Positions 5,905 to 13,116 of a DNA stretch of 13,116 bases are shown here, piece after piece. Source of the DNA: CAUZEO01 sp963578625 (GTDB lineage: Bacteria > Verrucomicrobiota > Kiritimatiellia > SLOV01); assembly GCA_963578625.1 (NCBI GenBank), contig CAUZEO010000130.1:1-13116 (forward strand), written 5' to 3'. Position numbers and translations under genes: made by a program. The notes below the pieces were generated by a model. That model was not told the origin of the DNA and did not search any database. It worked only from the letters and a program-made list of their open reading frames with translations. Position 1 is the first letter of the stretch, and each line of letters opens with the position of its first letter.

Positions 5905-6648
5905 ATGACTGACGAACCGGATTCACAACCAGAAGACGCACTGGATCCCGAGATGCCGACGGGAATTCGAGCCCCGGTGTGGGCCCACGTCGTTCCATTC
6001 GCGGCCTGGCTGTTCATCATGCAAATGCTGGGGGATCCCGCAGGGTGGAAGTATGCGCTCCGCACCGTGCTCTGCCTGGGCATCTTCCTCTACCTGCGGC
6101 CCTGGAAGTGGTACGGAAAGCTGGATTTGAAGAATATTCCGCTCGCAATCGTTGTCGGGATCGGGGTGTTCGCGGCGTGGATATTTTTTGAAACCGAATG
6201 GATGGGCCAGTTCCCTGCCATCCAGAATTTCTACCTGAAATATGGAACTCTTCCACCCTGGAAAATGCCGGAAGTTAGCTTGGACCGATCTTATGCGCCG
6301 GAGGAGTGCGGTTGGCACTTTACGGCGATCCGGATCCTCGGATCTGCGTTCGTCATCGGCATTATCGAAGAGTTTTTCTGGCGTGGATTCGTCTATCGGT
6401 GGGCGCAGAAGGTGGAATGGCTCAAGATCGACATCGGCCACTTCGATTGGAAGATCTTCTTTTTCGTCGCGCTATTCTTTGGCCTGGAGCACCATCGGTG
6501 GTTCGTGGGCATCATCGCGGGCCTCGCTTATGGCTGGATGGTGATACGCACTCGCGACATCTGGGCCGCTGCCGTTGCTCACGCCCTGACGAATCTGCTG
6601 CTCGGATTGTACGTGGTGTGGGCGGATAAGTATGTGTTCTGGAGCTGA
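5905..6648 (+). CDS. CPBP (CAAX/Abi) intramembrane protease, exosortase-associated type
   Basis: Inner-membrane glutamic endopeptidase-like protein of 247 residues with about seven hydrophobic segments. All CPBP motifs are present: EExxxR as Glu155-Glu156…Arg160 (IIEEFFWRGF), FxxxH as Phe192…His196 (FFGLEHH), and HxxxN as His226…Asn230 (HALTN). The stretch YAPEECGWHFTAIRILGSA before motif 1 and the aromatic C-terminus (…VFWS) resemble the 'CAAX prenyl protease-related' branch described with PEP-CTERM/exosortase systems; this assignment is from memory. Substrates are unknown and no exosortase gene is in the window. ATG 5905 is used because the frame upstream (back to 5767) reads through the repeat at 5798-5830. 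An in-frame TTG at 5896 has a better-placed GGAG (5883-5886) and is a real alternative. It converges on the next gene with a 5-bp gap. Confidence 0.85.
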   Translation: MTDEPDSQPEDALDPEMPTGIRAPVWAHVVPFAAWLFIMQMLGDPAGWKYALRTVLCLGIFLYLRPWKWYGKLDLKNIPLAIVVGIGVFAAWIFFETEWMGQFPAIQNFYLKYGTLPPWKMPEVSLDRSYAPEECGWHFTAIRILGSAFVIGIIEEFFWRGFVYRWAQKVEWLKIDIGHFDWKIFFFVALFFGLEHHRWFVGIIAGLAYGWMVIRTRDIWAAAVAHALTNLLLGLYVVWADKYVFWS

Positions 6649-6653
6649 GCGGG

Positions 6654-7541
6654 CTAGCCACCCTTGCGGAATGTGAGACCGTTGATGGTCACCGTGGTCC
6701 TGTCGTCCGAAAGGGTTCCTGAACCGCGATAAACGGAGGCCTCTTCCGCGGGAATGAGAGTGAGGTCGCACCCGACCAGCGTCCACGATCCGGCAAAGGG
6801 AGCCGCGCCGATTTCAACGATGAATTGGCCGGTGTTACCGTTAAGCAGTGCGAATCCGGGCGCGACGGACGGATCCGTGAGCCCCACCCAGGTTCCGACG
6901 GCATCGGTATTCTCACAGATGTCGGGCTCCGGAGGCGGGCTGGTGCCTCCTTCCGTCATGTTGGTGCTGGAGCCGCCGCCACCTCCCCCGCCGGCCACGG
7001 CAGCAATGCCGACAATGGCCCCGACTGCGAGGACGCTGCCGACGACGATTTTCGAAGTATTGCTCTTTTCCCCGGTTCCGTCCGCCGACGCATCGCCGTC
7101 GATCGGTTTTGCGGTACCGCTCCTATGTTGGACGACATCGAATTCGGTAGTGGGTTTGCCTGAATCGAGTCGCACCTCGAACCAGCGGGTCTCCGCCCAT
7201 TCGTCCCGGTTATCGATCGCTTCGATGTAGTAGGAAATCGTGGGCGTCGATGAAAGATGGTTCGCCGGAATCGTGGCAACGTACATTCCGCCCGCGGAAG
7301 GCGTCATCGGTAGCTTGATCGGGGAACCGTCTCGGGAGGGCGCATAGTGCAGGGTGACTGACTTGATCCGGGCTTCCCCCGGCTTCACCCGGGCAAGAAT
7401 GCTAAGCGGCTGACCCTGGGCGGCAACCGGGACAAGTTCGTGGTCGATGGCTGGCCGTGAAGCCGCATTCGCCATTGTGGCGAAGCTCATCGAAATAATC
7501 ATGGCGCAGCATATGGCCGCGCATCCTCCTCGTTTTCCCAT
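6654..7541 (-). CDS. Exported protein with Ig-like domain, Gly-rich hydrophobic segment and C-terminal beta domain
   Basis: Not a recognised family. The 295-residue product starts with a signal peptide (cleavage probably after MANA, residue 26). Residues about 35-125 look like an Ig/fibronectin-type beta sandwich, with the typical SYYIEAIDNRDEWAET edge. A low-complexity linker follows, then a hydrophobic segment (about 164-183), a run of seven glycines (184-190) and a Pro-rich stretch (201-206). The last 85 residues, with cysteines 209 and 258, look like a small beta-rich domain (GTWVGL…GSWTLVGCDLTL). The hydrophobic segment would anchor the protein, leaving domains on opposite sides of a membrane, or act as a flexible linker. 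ATG 7541 is preferred because AGGTGG lies 6 nt upstream; in-frame ATGs at 7556 and 7571 lack such a site. It lies 127 bp downstream of the export-operon permease on the same strand and might be read from that operon. Confidence 0.75.
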   Translation of the reverse strand: MGKRGGCAAICCAMIISMSFATMANAASRPAIDHELVPVAAQGQPLSILARVKPGEARIKSVTLHYAPSRDGSPIKLPMTPSAGGMYVATIPANHLSSTPTISYYIEAIDNRDEWAETRWFEVRLDSGKPTTEFDVVQHRSGTAKPIDGDASADGTGEKSNTSKIVVGSVLAVGAIVGIAAVAGGGGGGGSSTNMTEGGTSPPPEPDICENTDAVGTWVGLTDPSVAPGFALLNGNTGQFIVEIGAAPFAGSWTLVGCDLTLIPAEEASVYRGSGTLSDDRTTVTINGLTFRKGG

Positions 7542-7668
7542 CGAATACCACCTCATTTGCCCGCTCACCATAGTGAAGTAGCAGATTTGGTAAAGAATGC
7601 AAAGCTTTAGTTCGAAGGGCGTTTCGTTAACCTGGTCATTTTCGGGCGCTCCCTCGCTCGGCTAACCG

Positions 7669-8868
7669 TCACGGATTCCGCAGCGCTTCGGACGGGCGAA
7701 TGGCGGCCGCGGATCTTGCCGGGACATAAGCGAACACGATACCCAGGACCACCGCGACCGCCGGAGGCAGAAAGAAGAGTTCCCAGCCCACCGCCACCGG
7801 CACCGGCAGCGCGCCTCCGGCGAATTTGAGGCAAAGTAAAGCCGTGCCCGTGCCCAGCAAGGCCGCCCCCATCGTCAACAGGGACGATTCCAAGATAAAA
7901 AGAGCCGCGATCTGACCCGGCGTCGCCCCGAGCGTAAGGCGAAGCCCGATTTCCGGCACGCGTTCCCGCACGTTGGCCGCCAACAGGCTGGCAAGGGTCA
8001 TGCCGCCCAGCAGCAAACAGAGAATCGTGATGCTGCCGGCGATCCATTGCACGGTACGTCGTAAATTCCTGACGTTCACCAGGAGCGTAACAGGAGAAAT
8101 CCACGCGGTGGTTCCGGCCTGCAGCGACGGGTCGGTGAAGAGTCTCTCCGCCCGCTCGCGGAGGGATTCCGGCGTGCTTTTCAAAGAGCGTAGGATCACT
8201 GCATCGAAGCGTGCCGGCCGGAAAGGCGAACGGAGATCCCATGCCGGAATCACCGTGGAAGGAACGTACACCGCATGCGGAGAGCCGCCCAAATCACCCG
8301 CTTCCAGGCTGACAAGCGATGAGCCTTGTCCCTCCGCGAGCACACCGACAACCCGGAAAATCGTCCGCCCCAGGTTCACAAAGTCGCCCGGTACTTTTCC
8401 GATCTGACGGCTCAACCCCAATGTAAGAATCGCATTTTTTTCCGCGGTACGAACATCCATCGGGTCCAACCAGCGTCCTTCCGCCATCCACCAGCGGCGG
8501 ATTCCCAGGAGATGGTGATCCGTGCCGACGACGCGGACGTCATCGAGTCCGGACACGGAAGCGCGGTGCCCTCGTACGCGGCTGATTAAAGCGTCTTTCA
8601 GGTTTGCTTCCAGAACCCGTAAATCACGTTGACGGAATCCACTTTCCTTCTTTCCTGAAGTTCCGGTGGATACTCCTGCCAGCACGTCCGCGCCGAAATC
8701 TTTCTCGATCGCCGCGGCTTTTCCGCGCAGGCCTCCCAGCGTGGCCAGAAGCAGAGTGAAGGACATCATGCCGAGCCCGACCGCCACGAGGCCAAACGCC
8801 GTGCGGCCGGGACGGCTCCGAAACCCGTCCAGGATGTCGCGAAGCAAGAGCAAAAATTCAGTTCTCAT
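7669..8868 (-). CDS. ABC transporter permease, FtsX/MacB type
   Basis: Inner-membrane permease of 399 residues with the four-helix MacB/LolC layout. TM1 is about 22-46. A large periplasmic domain spans about 47-270. TM2 (about 276-298), TM3 (about 322-345) and TM4 (about 365-384) follow. The conserved FtsX-domain cytoplasmic segment VRERVPEIGLRLTLGATPGQI (300-320) contacts the ATPase, and the C-terminal …SAAAIRPSEALRNP is typical of the family. Unlike MacB it has no fused nucleotide-binding domain; the separate ATPase gene lies upstream in the operon. It would work as a dimer with that ATPase, the HlyD-type adaptor and the TolC-type channel. Such mechanotransmission systems pull substrates from the periplasm to the outside. 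The start lacks a clear Shine-Dalgarno, and a 128-bp gap separates it from the ATPase gene although the other operon junctions overlap. Confidence 0.92.
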   Translation of the reverse strand: MRTEFLLLLRDILDGFRSRPGRTAFGLVAVGLGMMSFTLLLATLGGLRGKAAAIEKDFGADVLAGVSTGTSGKKESGFRQRDLRVLEANLKDALISRVRGHRASVSGLDDVRVVGTDHHLLGIRRWWMAEGRWLDPMDVRTAEKNAILTLGLSRQIGKVPGDFVNLGRTIFRVVGVLAEGQGSSLVSLEAGDLGGSPHAVYVPSTVIPAWDLRSPFRPARFDAVILRSLKSTPESLRERAERLFTDPSLQAGTTAWISPVTLLVNVRNLRRTVQWIAGSITILCLLLGGMTLASLLAANVRERVPEIGLRLTLGATPGQIAALFILESSLLTMGAALLGTGTALLCLKFAGGALPVPVAVGWELFFLPPAVAVVLGIVFAYVPARSAAAIRPSEALRNP

Positions 8869-8954
8869 GGGTCTGCGGGAGAAAAAAATGTCGCAAGCGG
8901 TAAGGAGTTTGGATGATCGGAGTTAGAGATGGGAAAATCTGCAATAGTCGCCCT

Positions 8955-8983
8955 GAAAATCCGAGATCGAAAAATCCGAAATC
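8955..8983. repeat. Tandem AT-rich repeat in the ATPase-permease gap
   Basis: Two imperfect copies of about 14-15 nt lie head to tail: GAAAATCCGAGATC (8955-8968) and GAAAAATCCGAAATC (8969-8983), followed by further A/T runs to the ATPase stop codon at 8997. The composition differs sharply from the GC-rich genes around it. It resembles the AAATCCAAAATC-style intergenic repeats I recall from PVC-group and other uncultured bacterial genomes. No gene is visible in the 128-bp gap (8869-8996). Confidence 0.5.
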
Positions 8984-8996
8984 AAAATTTAAAAAT

Positions 8997-9674
8997 TCAA
9001 ATCCTTCCTTCTTTCAGCCGCAGCGTTCTCGACGCCTGCTTTGCGATGGTGGGGTTGTGGCTTGCCATCAAGATGGTGTGTCCCCGGCGGTGCAGTTCCT
9101 GGAATGTTGCGATGATTTCCCTCGCCGAGTCGCCGTCGAGGTTTCCGGTCGGTTCGTCTGCGACAAGGAGACGCGGAGGCAAAACGATGGCCCTCGCAAT
9201 GGCGACGCGTTGCATTTCCCCGCCCGACAGTACCCGCGCCGGCCGGTCAGCCGCCTCCGCAAGACCCACTGTCTCGAGCGCTTCGCGCGCGGCTCGCCTG
9301 GATTCCTCAAAATCGTGAGGCACGTAGCGGAAACGAAATAGCACGTTTTCCAACGCGGTCCGGTGAGGCAGGAGATGAAACTGCTGATACACCACGCCGA
9401 CCGATTCGGCCCGAAGACGAGCCTGCTGCCGGACCGAAAGGTTTTTTACTTCCTCCCCGCAGAAAAGGACGTGTCCCCGCGTGGGTAGATCAAGTAATGC
9501 ACAGAGGTGCAGCAGCGTCGTTTTTCCGGAACCCGATGGGCCGGTCACCACGACAAACTCGCCGTGATAAAAGTCGAGGCTGATATCGCGCAAAACCTCT
9601 ACCGGCATGCCGGATCCGGAGGGAAACGATTTTCCAATTTCCCGGAGAGACAGAATTCGGGTGTCGCTACTCAC
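8997..9674 (-). CDS. ABC transporter ATP-binding protein, MacB/LolD family
   Basis: Cytoplasmic nucleotide-binding subunit of 225 residues, the usual length for free-standing LolD/MacB-type ATPases. All motifs are present: Walker A GPSGSGKT (45-52), Q-loop Gln97 in VVYQQFHLLP, ABC signature LSGGEMQR (149-156), Walker B with catalytic glutamate LLVADEPTGNLD (169-180, Asp173-Glu174), and H-loop His206 in MASHN. The VVYQQFHLLP and ADEPTGNLD wording places it in the MacB/LolD/FtsE class. The GTG at 9674 is chosen because GTGA overlaps the TGA of the adaptor gene by 4 nt and the protein then begins just ahead of the family's conserved N-terminus. A longer in-frame reading back to 10091 lies inside the adaptor gene. 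It pairs with the permease gene downstream. Confidence 0.95.
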   Translation of the reverse strand: MSSDTRILSLREIGKSFPSGSGMPVEVLRDISLDFYHGEFVVVTGPSGSGKTTLLHLCALLDLPTRGHVLFCGEEVKNLSVRQQARLRAESVGVVYQQFHLLPHRTALENVLFRFRYVPHDFEESRRAAREALETVGLAEAADRPARVLSGGEMQRVAIARAIVLPPRLLVADEPTGNLDGDSAREIIATFQELHRRGHTILMASHNPTIAKQASRTLRLKEGRI

Positions 9675-10894
9675 TGCGCCTTGATCCGGTCCCCAGGGTT
9701 CAATCCTTCGAGCACTTCCACGAATTCGTGATCCGCACCCCCCACGCGGATGGGGCGCACCTGCACGCGCCGATTCTCCACCACACTGCAGTAGGCCCTG
9801 CTTCCTTCCCACCATACCGCGTTTCTCGGGACCCGGAGCGCATTTTCCGCCTGGTGCGATATGATGCGGCACTCGGCCGTCATTCCGTACCGAAGGCGAG
9901 GATCCGGCTTCAGAAGCTGAATCGTTACTTCGAAAAATTTCTGCCATTGCGGCCTCCCTGCCTGGGTCCGGGCGATCGATCCAATCGAAGATACGATGCC
10001 GTCGATCGCGGTATCGGGGTAGGCCAGCGGAACCACGAGTGCCCGGTCGTTTATTTCCACCCTCGACAACTCCGCCTCGGGCACAAAGCATCGCGCCACA
10101 CCCTCACTCATGTCCGGCACGCTGATGAATGGTTGATTTTTGAATATTTTGTCTCCCACCCGTACCGTGCGGTACTCCCCTCCGACGTGCAGCGGCAGGT
10201 ATACCACGCTTCCCGACGTCGGTGACCGAACGCGGCAATTCTTCAACTGCCGATTCGCAACCTGAAGTTCCTGCCGCGCGGATTCAAGCTTGGCGGAGGC
10301 GCGTTCCAGTTCCGTGCGGTGAACGATATTGGTCGTCAGTTCCCGTTCCATGACCAGGGATTCATATTTCAGTATGGCCTTCTCCAACCGAAGTTGCTGC
10401 TGGTTGATGTCAAATTCGGACAGCAATCCCTCTTCAACCAGCTCGCGATTGTCTTCCAGGAACTGTTTTTCGTCGGAAACCTCCGCTTCGGCGCTTTTCA
10501 CATCGAGATCCAGCCTGCGGGTCTCGAGAAGATGCGTGGCGTTTGCAAGTCCGTCCGCCTCAGCCTCCGCGACTGCGACATCGCGTTCGAGGCTCCGAAT
10601 GGAGCGTTCGATTTCCGATTCGTCCAGCGTAACGAGAAGGGTGCCCGGTTCTACCAGGATTCCCTCGGGCGCAAGACTGGTGAGGGTTGCGCTGCCATCG
10701 AATCCCGATTGGATGATCTCAACGCTTTTCGATTCGATGCGTCCCTCGTAAACGGTCCACGCGGTCAAAGGGCCCCGGGTAACTTCGATTGATTCCGGCG
10801 CCCTGCCGAACCCGGAATCCCGGGATGCGGTGCCTACTACAACCGCCGCAATCGCGGCAGGAATCAAGAGTATCAGCAGCGCGGCGCGTTTCAT
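9671..10894 (-). CDS. HlyD/MacA-type periplasmic adaptor (membrane fusion protein)
   Basis: Adaptor of 407 residues linking the inner-membrane transporter to the outer-membrane channel. An N-terminal signal anchor (about 4-21) is followed by the first half of a lipoyl/barrel-sandwich domain (about 58-92), a long alpha-helical hairpin with coiled-coil heptads (about 93-216, including SIRSLERDVAVAEAEADG and ELERASAKLESARQELQVAN), then the second lipoyl half NCRVRSPTSGSVVYL (219-233 onward), a beta-barrel domain (about 262-345) and a membrane-proximal domain ending …LEGLNPGDRIKAQ. No lipobox cysteine is present, so it is anchored by the N-terminal helix or cleaved. Its ATG (10894) overlaps the channel gene's TGA, and its TGA overlaps the ATPase GTG, both by 4 nt, indicating tight translational coupling. 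Confidence 0.94.
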   Translation of the reverse strand: MKRAALLILLIPAAIAAVVVGTASRDSGFGRAPESIEVTRGPLTAWTVYEGRIESKSVEIIQSGFDGSATLTSLAPEGILVEPGTLLVTLDESEIERSIRSLERDVAVAEAEADGLANATHLLETRRLDLDVKSAEAEVSDEKQFLEDNRELVEEGLLSEFDINQQQLRLEKAILKYESLVMERELTTNIVHRTELERASAKLESARQELQVANRQLKNCRVRSPTSGSVVYLPLHVGGEYRTVRVGDKIFKNQPFISVPDMSEGVARCFVPEAELSRVEINDRALVVPLAYPDTAIDGIVSSIGSIARTQAGRPQWQKFFEVTIQLLKPDPRLRYGMTAECRIISHQAENALRVPRNAVWWEGSRAYCSVVENRRVQVRPIRVGGADHEFVEVLEGLNPGDRIKAQ

Positions 10895-12348
10895 GGGGAG
10901 CGGGCCAATTCGGGTTTGAGGTCCTCCGGAAATTCGATCAACGTCCCCAGCGCATGGAGCATCCGGTATCCGTTGAAAGAGGCTTCAGCCCGAGCGAACA
11001 GCATGTCACGTTGCGCCTGCACGTAGGCGTCTTCGGCATCCGTCACCGAAAAATTGTCTCCGCGGCCCCGGGAAAAAAAGCGGCGCGCCAGCAGGACCCG
11101 GGAGCCGGCGAGTTCGAGGTTGGAATCGGAGATTTTCAGTTCCCGGCGCGCCCGATTGTAGGCGAGTATCGCTTGCTCGACATCCCGTAGCACGGCGTCT
11201 TTCACGATTTCCAGCCGTCGCCGGGATGATTCTTCGTCAATCACTCGTTGTTGGAGCACGGACCGCTGCCGTTGATTCACCAGGTCGGTATTTCCACTGA
11301 GTGCAACCGACCAGGTTGTTTCATTGAACGCGAGGATCTCATCAAGATCCTTTCCCGTGCCAAATGGCTCGACCCGCGCCACCAGGTCCATGGCCGGCAG
11401 AAGTCTGCGATGTGCGATGCGTACGCCGCGCTCCGTATCATCCAGGTCCTGCTGAGCCTGCGCGAGCTCGAGCCGGTTGGAGTATGCCACCGAGTAAGCC
11501 TCGTGGGTCGCGGGCATGGTCCAGGAAACCAGGGGAGGCGTTTTGAGATCAAATGTCGTGTCGGGGGAGAATCCGAGGAGTTCGGCGAAATCCAGGAACA
11601 AAGATTTGACCCGTTCCCGATTGTTCAATAAGCGGGAGGCCGCCTGACCGCGCTGCAACTCGACGCGTAATGTATCAACACGCGTGGCTCTTCCCTGTCG
11701 TTCCCTGGCGCGCGTAAGCCGGTAGAGGTTGTCGATTCGATTGAAAAACTGCTTGTCGAATTCGATCTGATTCTTCAACTGGATCAAGGTCTCGTACGAT
11801 CGAACGACTTCCAGGGTGAGGGTCGATTTTTGCCGCTCAAGGCTGCGCCGGGCGGACAGCCAGGACCTCTCCGCCTGAACGACGGGCTCCCGGGTGATCA
11901 GCGGACCGGCGTTTCGAAACAGGGGTTGCGTAACCCGAAGCCGAATCGCGGCGCGTTCGGTGGCTTCCCGGCCCGGCTCCTGAATTCTGAGAAAGCTTGC
12001 GCCGGCCGACGCATCCGTGCCTGTGGCAAACCGCTTTGCCACGTCCAGGCCGGCCGAGAGGGTCTCAGGCCCGTCGGAAGCGAAGGCGTTGCCGTCCGGC
12101 ACCACCCGGAAAGCGAAGGCCGCTTCGGCGCCTCGAACACCGTACCGGGCGGATGCAACCGCCAACTCCGACTGGATCAGGCCCCGGTTCTGCAGCAATG
12201 CCAACTGGATGGCCATGGGCAGGTCAATCTTCTGCTGGCTTGCGTAGGCGCCAAAGCTTGAGAAGAGAAGAATGAAAATCGTCACGGTGACGCCGTCGGA
12301 TTCGCGGCGGCGCGATGGGGAACCGGAATTGGATGTTCGAAGCTGCAT
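10891..12348 (-). CDS. TolC-family outer-membrane efflux/secretion channel
   Basis: Outer-membrane factor of 485 residues that would trimerise into a channel-tunnel across the outer membrane and periplasm. A signal peptide with a long N-region has its hydrophobic core at about 20-36, ending SFGAYA. Two OEP repeats follow (about 41-245 and 275-475), rich in long heptad-patterned helices such as AIQLALLQNRGLIQSELAVASARYGV (shown by residues 46-71) and the region around RRLEIVKDAVLRDVEQAILAY. QPLFRNAG (about 141-148) fits a beta-strand turn. It is the first gene of the export operon and overlaps the adaptor gene by 4 nt. The ATG at 12348 has no strong Shine-Dalgarno, so the true start could lie slightly inside. 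It is divergent from the TPR lipoprotein across a 106-bp spacer. Substrate cannot be told from sequence. Confidence 0.93.
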   Translation of the reverse strand: MQLRTSNSGSPSRRRESDGVTVTIFILLFSSFGAYASQQKIDLPMAIQLALLQNRGLIQSELAVASARYGVRGAEAAFAFRVVPDGNAFASDGPETLSAGLDVAKRFATGTDASAGASFLRIQEPGREATERAAIRLRVTQPLFRNAGPLITREPVVQAERSWLSARRSLERQKSTLTLEVVRSYETLIQLKNQIEFDKQFFNRIDNLYRLTRARERQGRATRVDTLRVELQRGQAASRLLNNRERVKSLFLDFAELLGFSPDTTFDLKTPPLVSWTMPATHEAYSVAYSNRLELAQAQQDLDDTERGVRIAHRRLLPAMDLVARVEPFGTGKDLDEILAFNETTWSVALSGNTDLVNQRQRSVLQQRVIDEESSRRRLEIVKDAVLRDVEQAILAYNRARRELKISDSNLELAGSRVLLARRFFSRGRGDNFSVTDAEDAYVQAQRDMLFARAEASFNGYRMLHALGTLIEFPEDLKPELARSP

Positions 12349-12426
12349 GAGTGGATCTGGTAGCCGCCAATGACGACAGGGTCAATCCTGAATTCGTCAA
12401 TTGGGTTTCTTTCCTTATGTGGATCG

Positions 12427-12432
12427 TATAAA
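12427..12432 (+). promoter_or_regulatory. Possible -10 element for the TPR lipoprotein
   Basis: TATAAA matches five of six consensus bases and lies 22 nt before the ATG at 12455. A TTGGGT (12401-12406) upstream is a weak -35 at 20-nt spacing, too wide for a standard promoter. On the opposite strand TTGACG (12400-12395) is a good -35 for the export operon, but no matching -10 follows at 17 nt. The divergent spacer 12349-12454 probably holds both promoters. Confidence 0.3.
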
Positions 12433-12454
12433 AAAGAGCGGTTCACTTCATATC

Positions 12455-13116
12455 ATGCTGACTCGAGGATCTACTGAATTGGGTGTATACGGGGCCGCGG
12501 TGCTTCTGTTTCTGCTTCTGGGCTGTGGAAAACCACGCAATCCCGGCGTGTTTGAGCGGATTCACGACGACCTGGCGTCCGAGAATCTCGTCGGCGCCAA
12601 AACGAGTTTGGAGCAGTTTATCCGGTCGCATCCCGGTAGTCCGCTGACCGTACGCGCCTACAATGACCTCGGGGTGATCAATCACCGGCTTGGCGATGAT
12701 GCGCAGGCCGCGGAGGCGCTGGAAGATAGTTTGCAGTTGGATGCAAAATATGCGCCGGCAGCCTACAATCTGGGGATTCTGATGCTTCGAGGCGGCGATC
12801 AAGAACAAGGGATGACCCGGCTCCTCAATGCCGCGCAGTTCGACGAAACCGATACCCGCGCCCTGGAATATGCCGCGAATGTAATCGGAGGGCGCGGGGA
12901 TTGGGAGCAGGCGGCGGATCTTCTGCAGGAGGCCCGGGGCCGGAATCCGTCGTCCGCCGGTATTCTGACGGGGCTGGCGCTGGCCCAGCTCCGAACCACC
13001 GGACCCGACGCCGCGCTCACATCCCTGCGATCCGCCCTGGAGGCGGATCCCCGTTATGCGCCCGCCCTGTTCAACCTGGGTGTCGTTCATGGATTGTGGA
13101 AGGGCGATCCGACAAA
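12455..13116 (+). CDS. TPR-repeat lipoprotein (partial, runs off the right edge)
   Basis: Open reading frame of 220 complete codons with no stop before the window ends. The N-terminus is a lipoprotein signal: Arg4, hydrophobic stretch 11-22, lipobox LLGC with the lipidated Cys24. Tetratricopeptide repeats follow: about 65-98 (AYNDLGVINHRLGDDAQAAEALEDSLQLD), 99-132 (APAAYNLGILMLRGGDQEQG), 135-164, 167-199 and the start of another at 200 (YAPALFNLGVVHG). Tyr/Asn/Leu/Gly and Ala residues sit at TPR positions. It is probably a membrane-attached scaffold facing the periplasm; partners are unknown. ATG 12455 is chosen because it places the lipobox at normal distance; its Shine-Dalgarno is poor. It is divergent from the export operon, which may or may not be functionally linked. 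The opposite-strand open frame over this region is its antisense shadow. Confidence 0.85.
   Translation, partial: MLTRGSTELGVYGAAVLLFLLLGCGKPRNPGVFERIHDDLASENLVGAKTSLEQFIRSHPGSPLTVRAYNDLGVINHRLGDDAQAAEALEDSLQLDAKYAPAAYNLGILMLRGGDQEQGMTRLLNAAQFDETDTRALEYAANVIGGRGDWEQAADLLQEARGRNPSSAGILTGLALAQLRTTGPDAALTSLRSALEADPRYAPALFNLGVVHGLWKGDPT

Noticed and set aside
7607..8242. 211-codon minus-strand frame overlapping the permease gene
   Set aside because: It is an alternative frame of the permease gene, and its Gly/Arg-rich translation matches nothing.
9675..10091. 139-residue N-terminal extension of the ATPase
   Set aside because: It lies wholly inside the adaptor gene; the GTGA overlap at 9674 gives the normal family length.
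12443..13090. 215-codon minus-strand frame at the right end
   Set aside because: The plus strand encodes a lipobox and clear TPR repeats over the same DNA; the minus-strand frame is the shadow.
1..13116. CRISPR arrays, tRNA/rRNA genes, insertion sequences or phage genes
   Set aside because: No regularly spaced direct repeats, cloverleaf sequences, transposase or integrase motifs were seen on either strand.

Overview
The window is chromosomal DNA from a GC-rich, diderm (Gram-negative type) bacterium. No plasmid, phage or insertion-sequence hallmark is visible. Three things hint at the PVC group, most likely a Verrucomicrobia-like lineage or a related uncultured phylum: a GC-rich quasi-palindrome at 5798-5830 that reads as a 'GHGQ(D/N)ARAT' peptide, AT-rich intergenic repeats of the TCGAATA and AAAATCCGA type, and a CPBP protease that resembles the exosortase-associated branch. 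This placement comes from memory of such genomes and is not proven by the sequence.

Left part (1-5078). A PadR-type repressor (minus strand) is divergent from mutS (plus). A perfect 8-bp inverted repeat lies over the repressor's own start codon. At the left edge the repressor is stop/start coupled to a gene that leaves the window. After mutS comes a short repeat-bearing spacer, then a GbsR/MarR-like regulator (minus), divergent from a fumarase/aspartase-superfamily lyase (plus) whose active-site motifs mix both families.

Middle (5075-7668). The lyase converges, with overlapping stop codons, on a small outer-membrane beta-barrel protein (minus). Upstream of the barrel gene is a doubtful small coupled ORF, and a repeat element separates the pair from a CPBP intramembrane protease (plus). 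The protease gene ends 5 bp from the convergent end of an exported protein with an Ig-like domain, a Gly-rich hydrophobic segment and a C-terminal beta domain (minus).

Right part (7669-13116). A four-gene minus-strand operon encodes a tripartite export system: TolC-type outer-membrane channel, HlyD/MacA-type adaptor, MacB/LolD-type ATPase and FtsX/MacB-type permease. The first three genes overlap by 4 nt. The permease follows a 128-bp gap that contains a tandem AT-rich repeat. A TPR lipoprotein starts divergently from the operon and runs off the right edge.

I see no CRISPR array, tRNA, rRNA or transposase. Nothing here amounts to a clearly new multi-gene system. The items most worth following up are the hybrid-motif lyase, the orphan exosortase-type CPBP protease, the modular exported protein behind the export operon, and the repeat elements.
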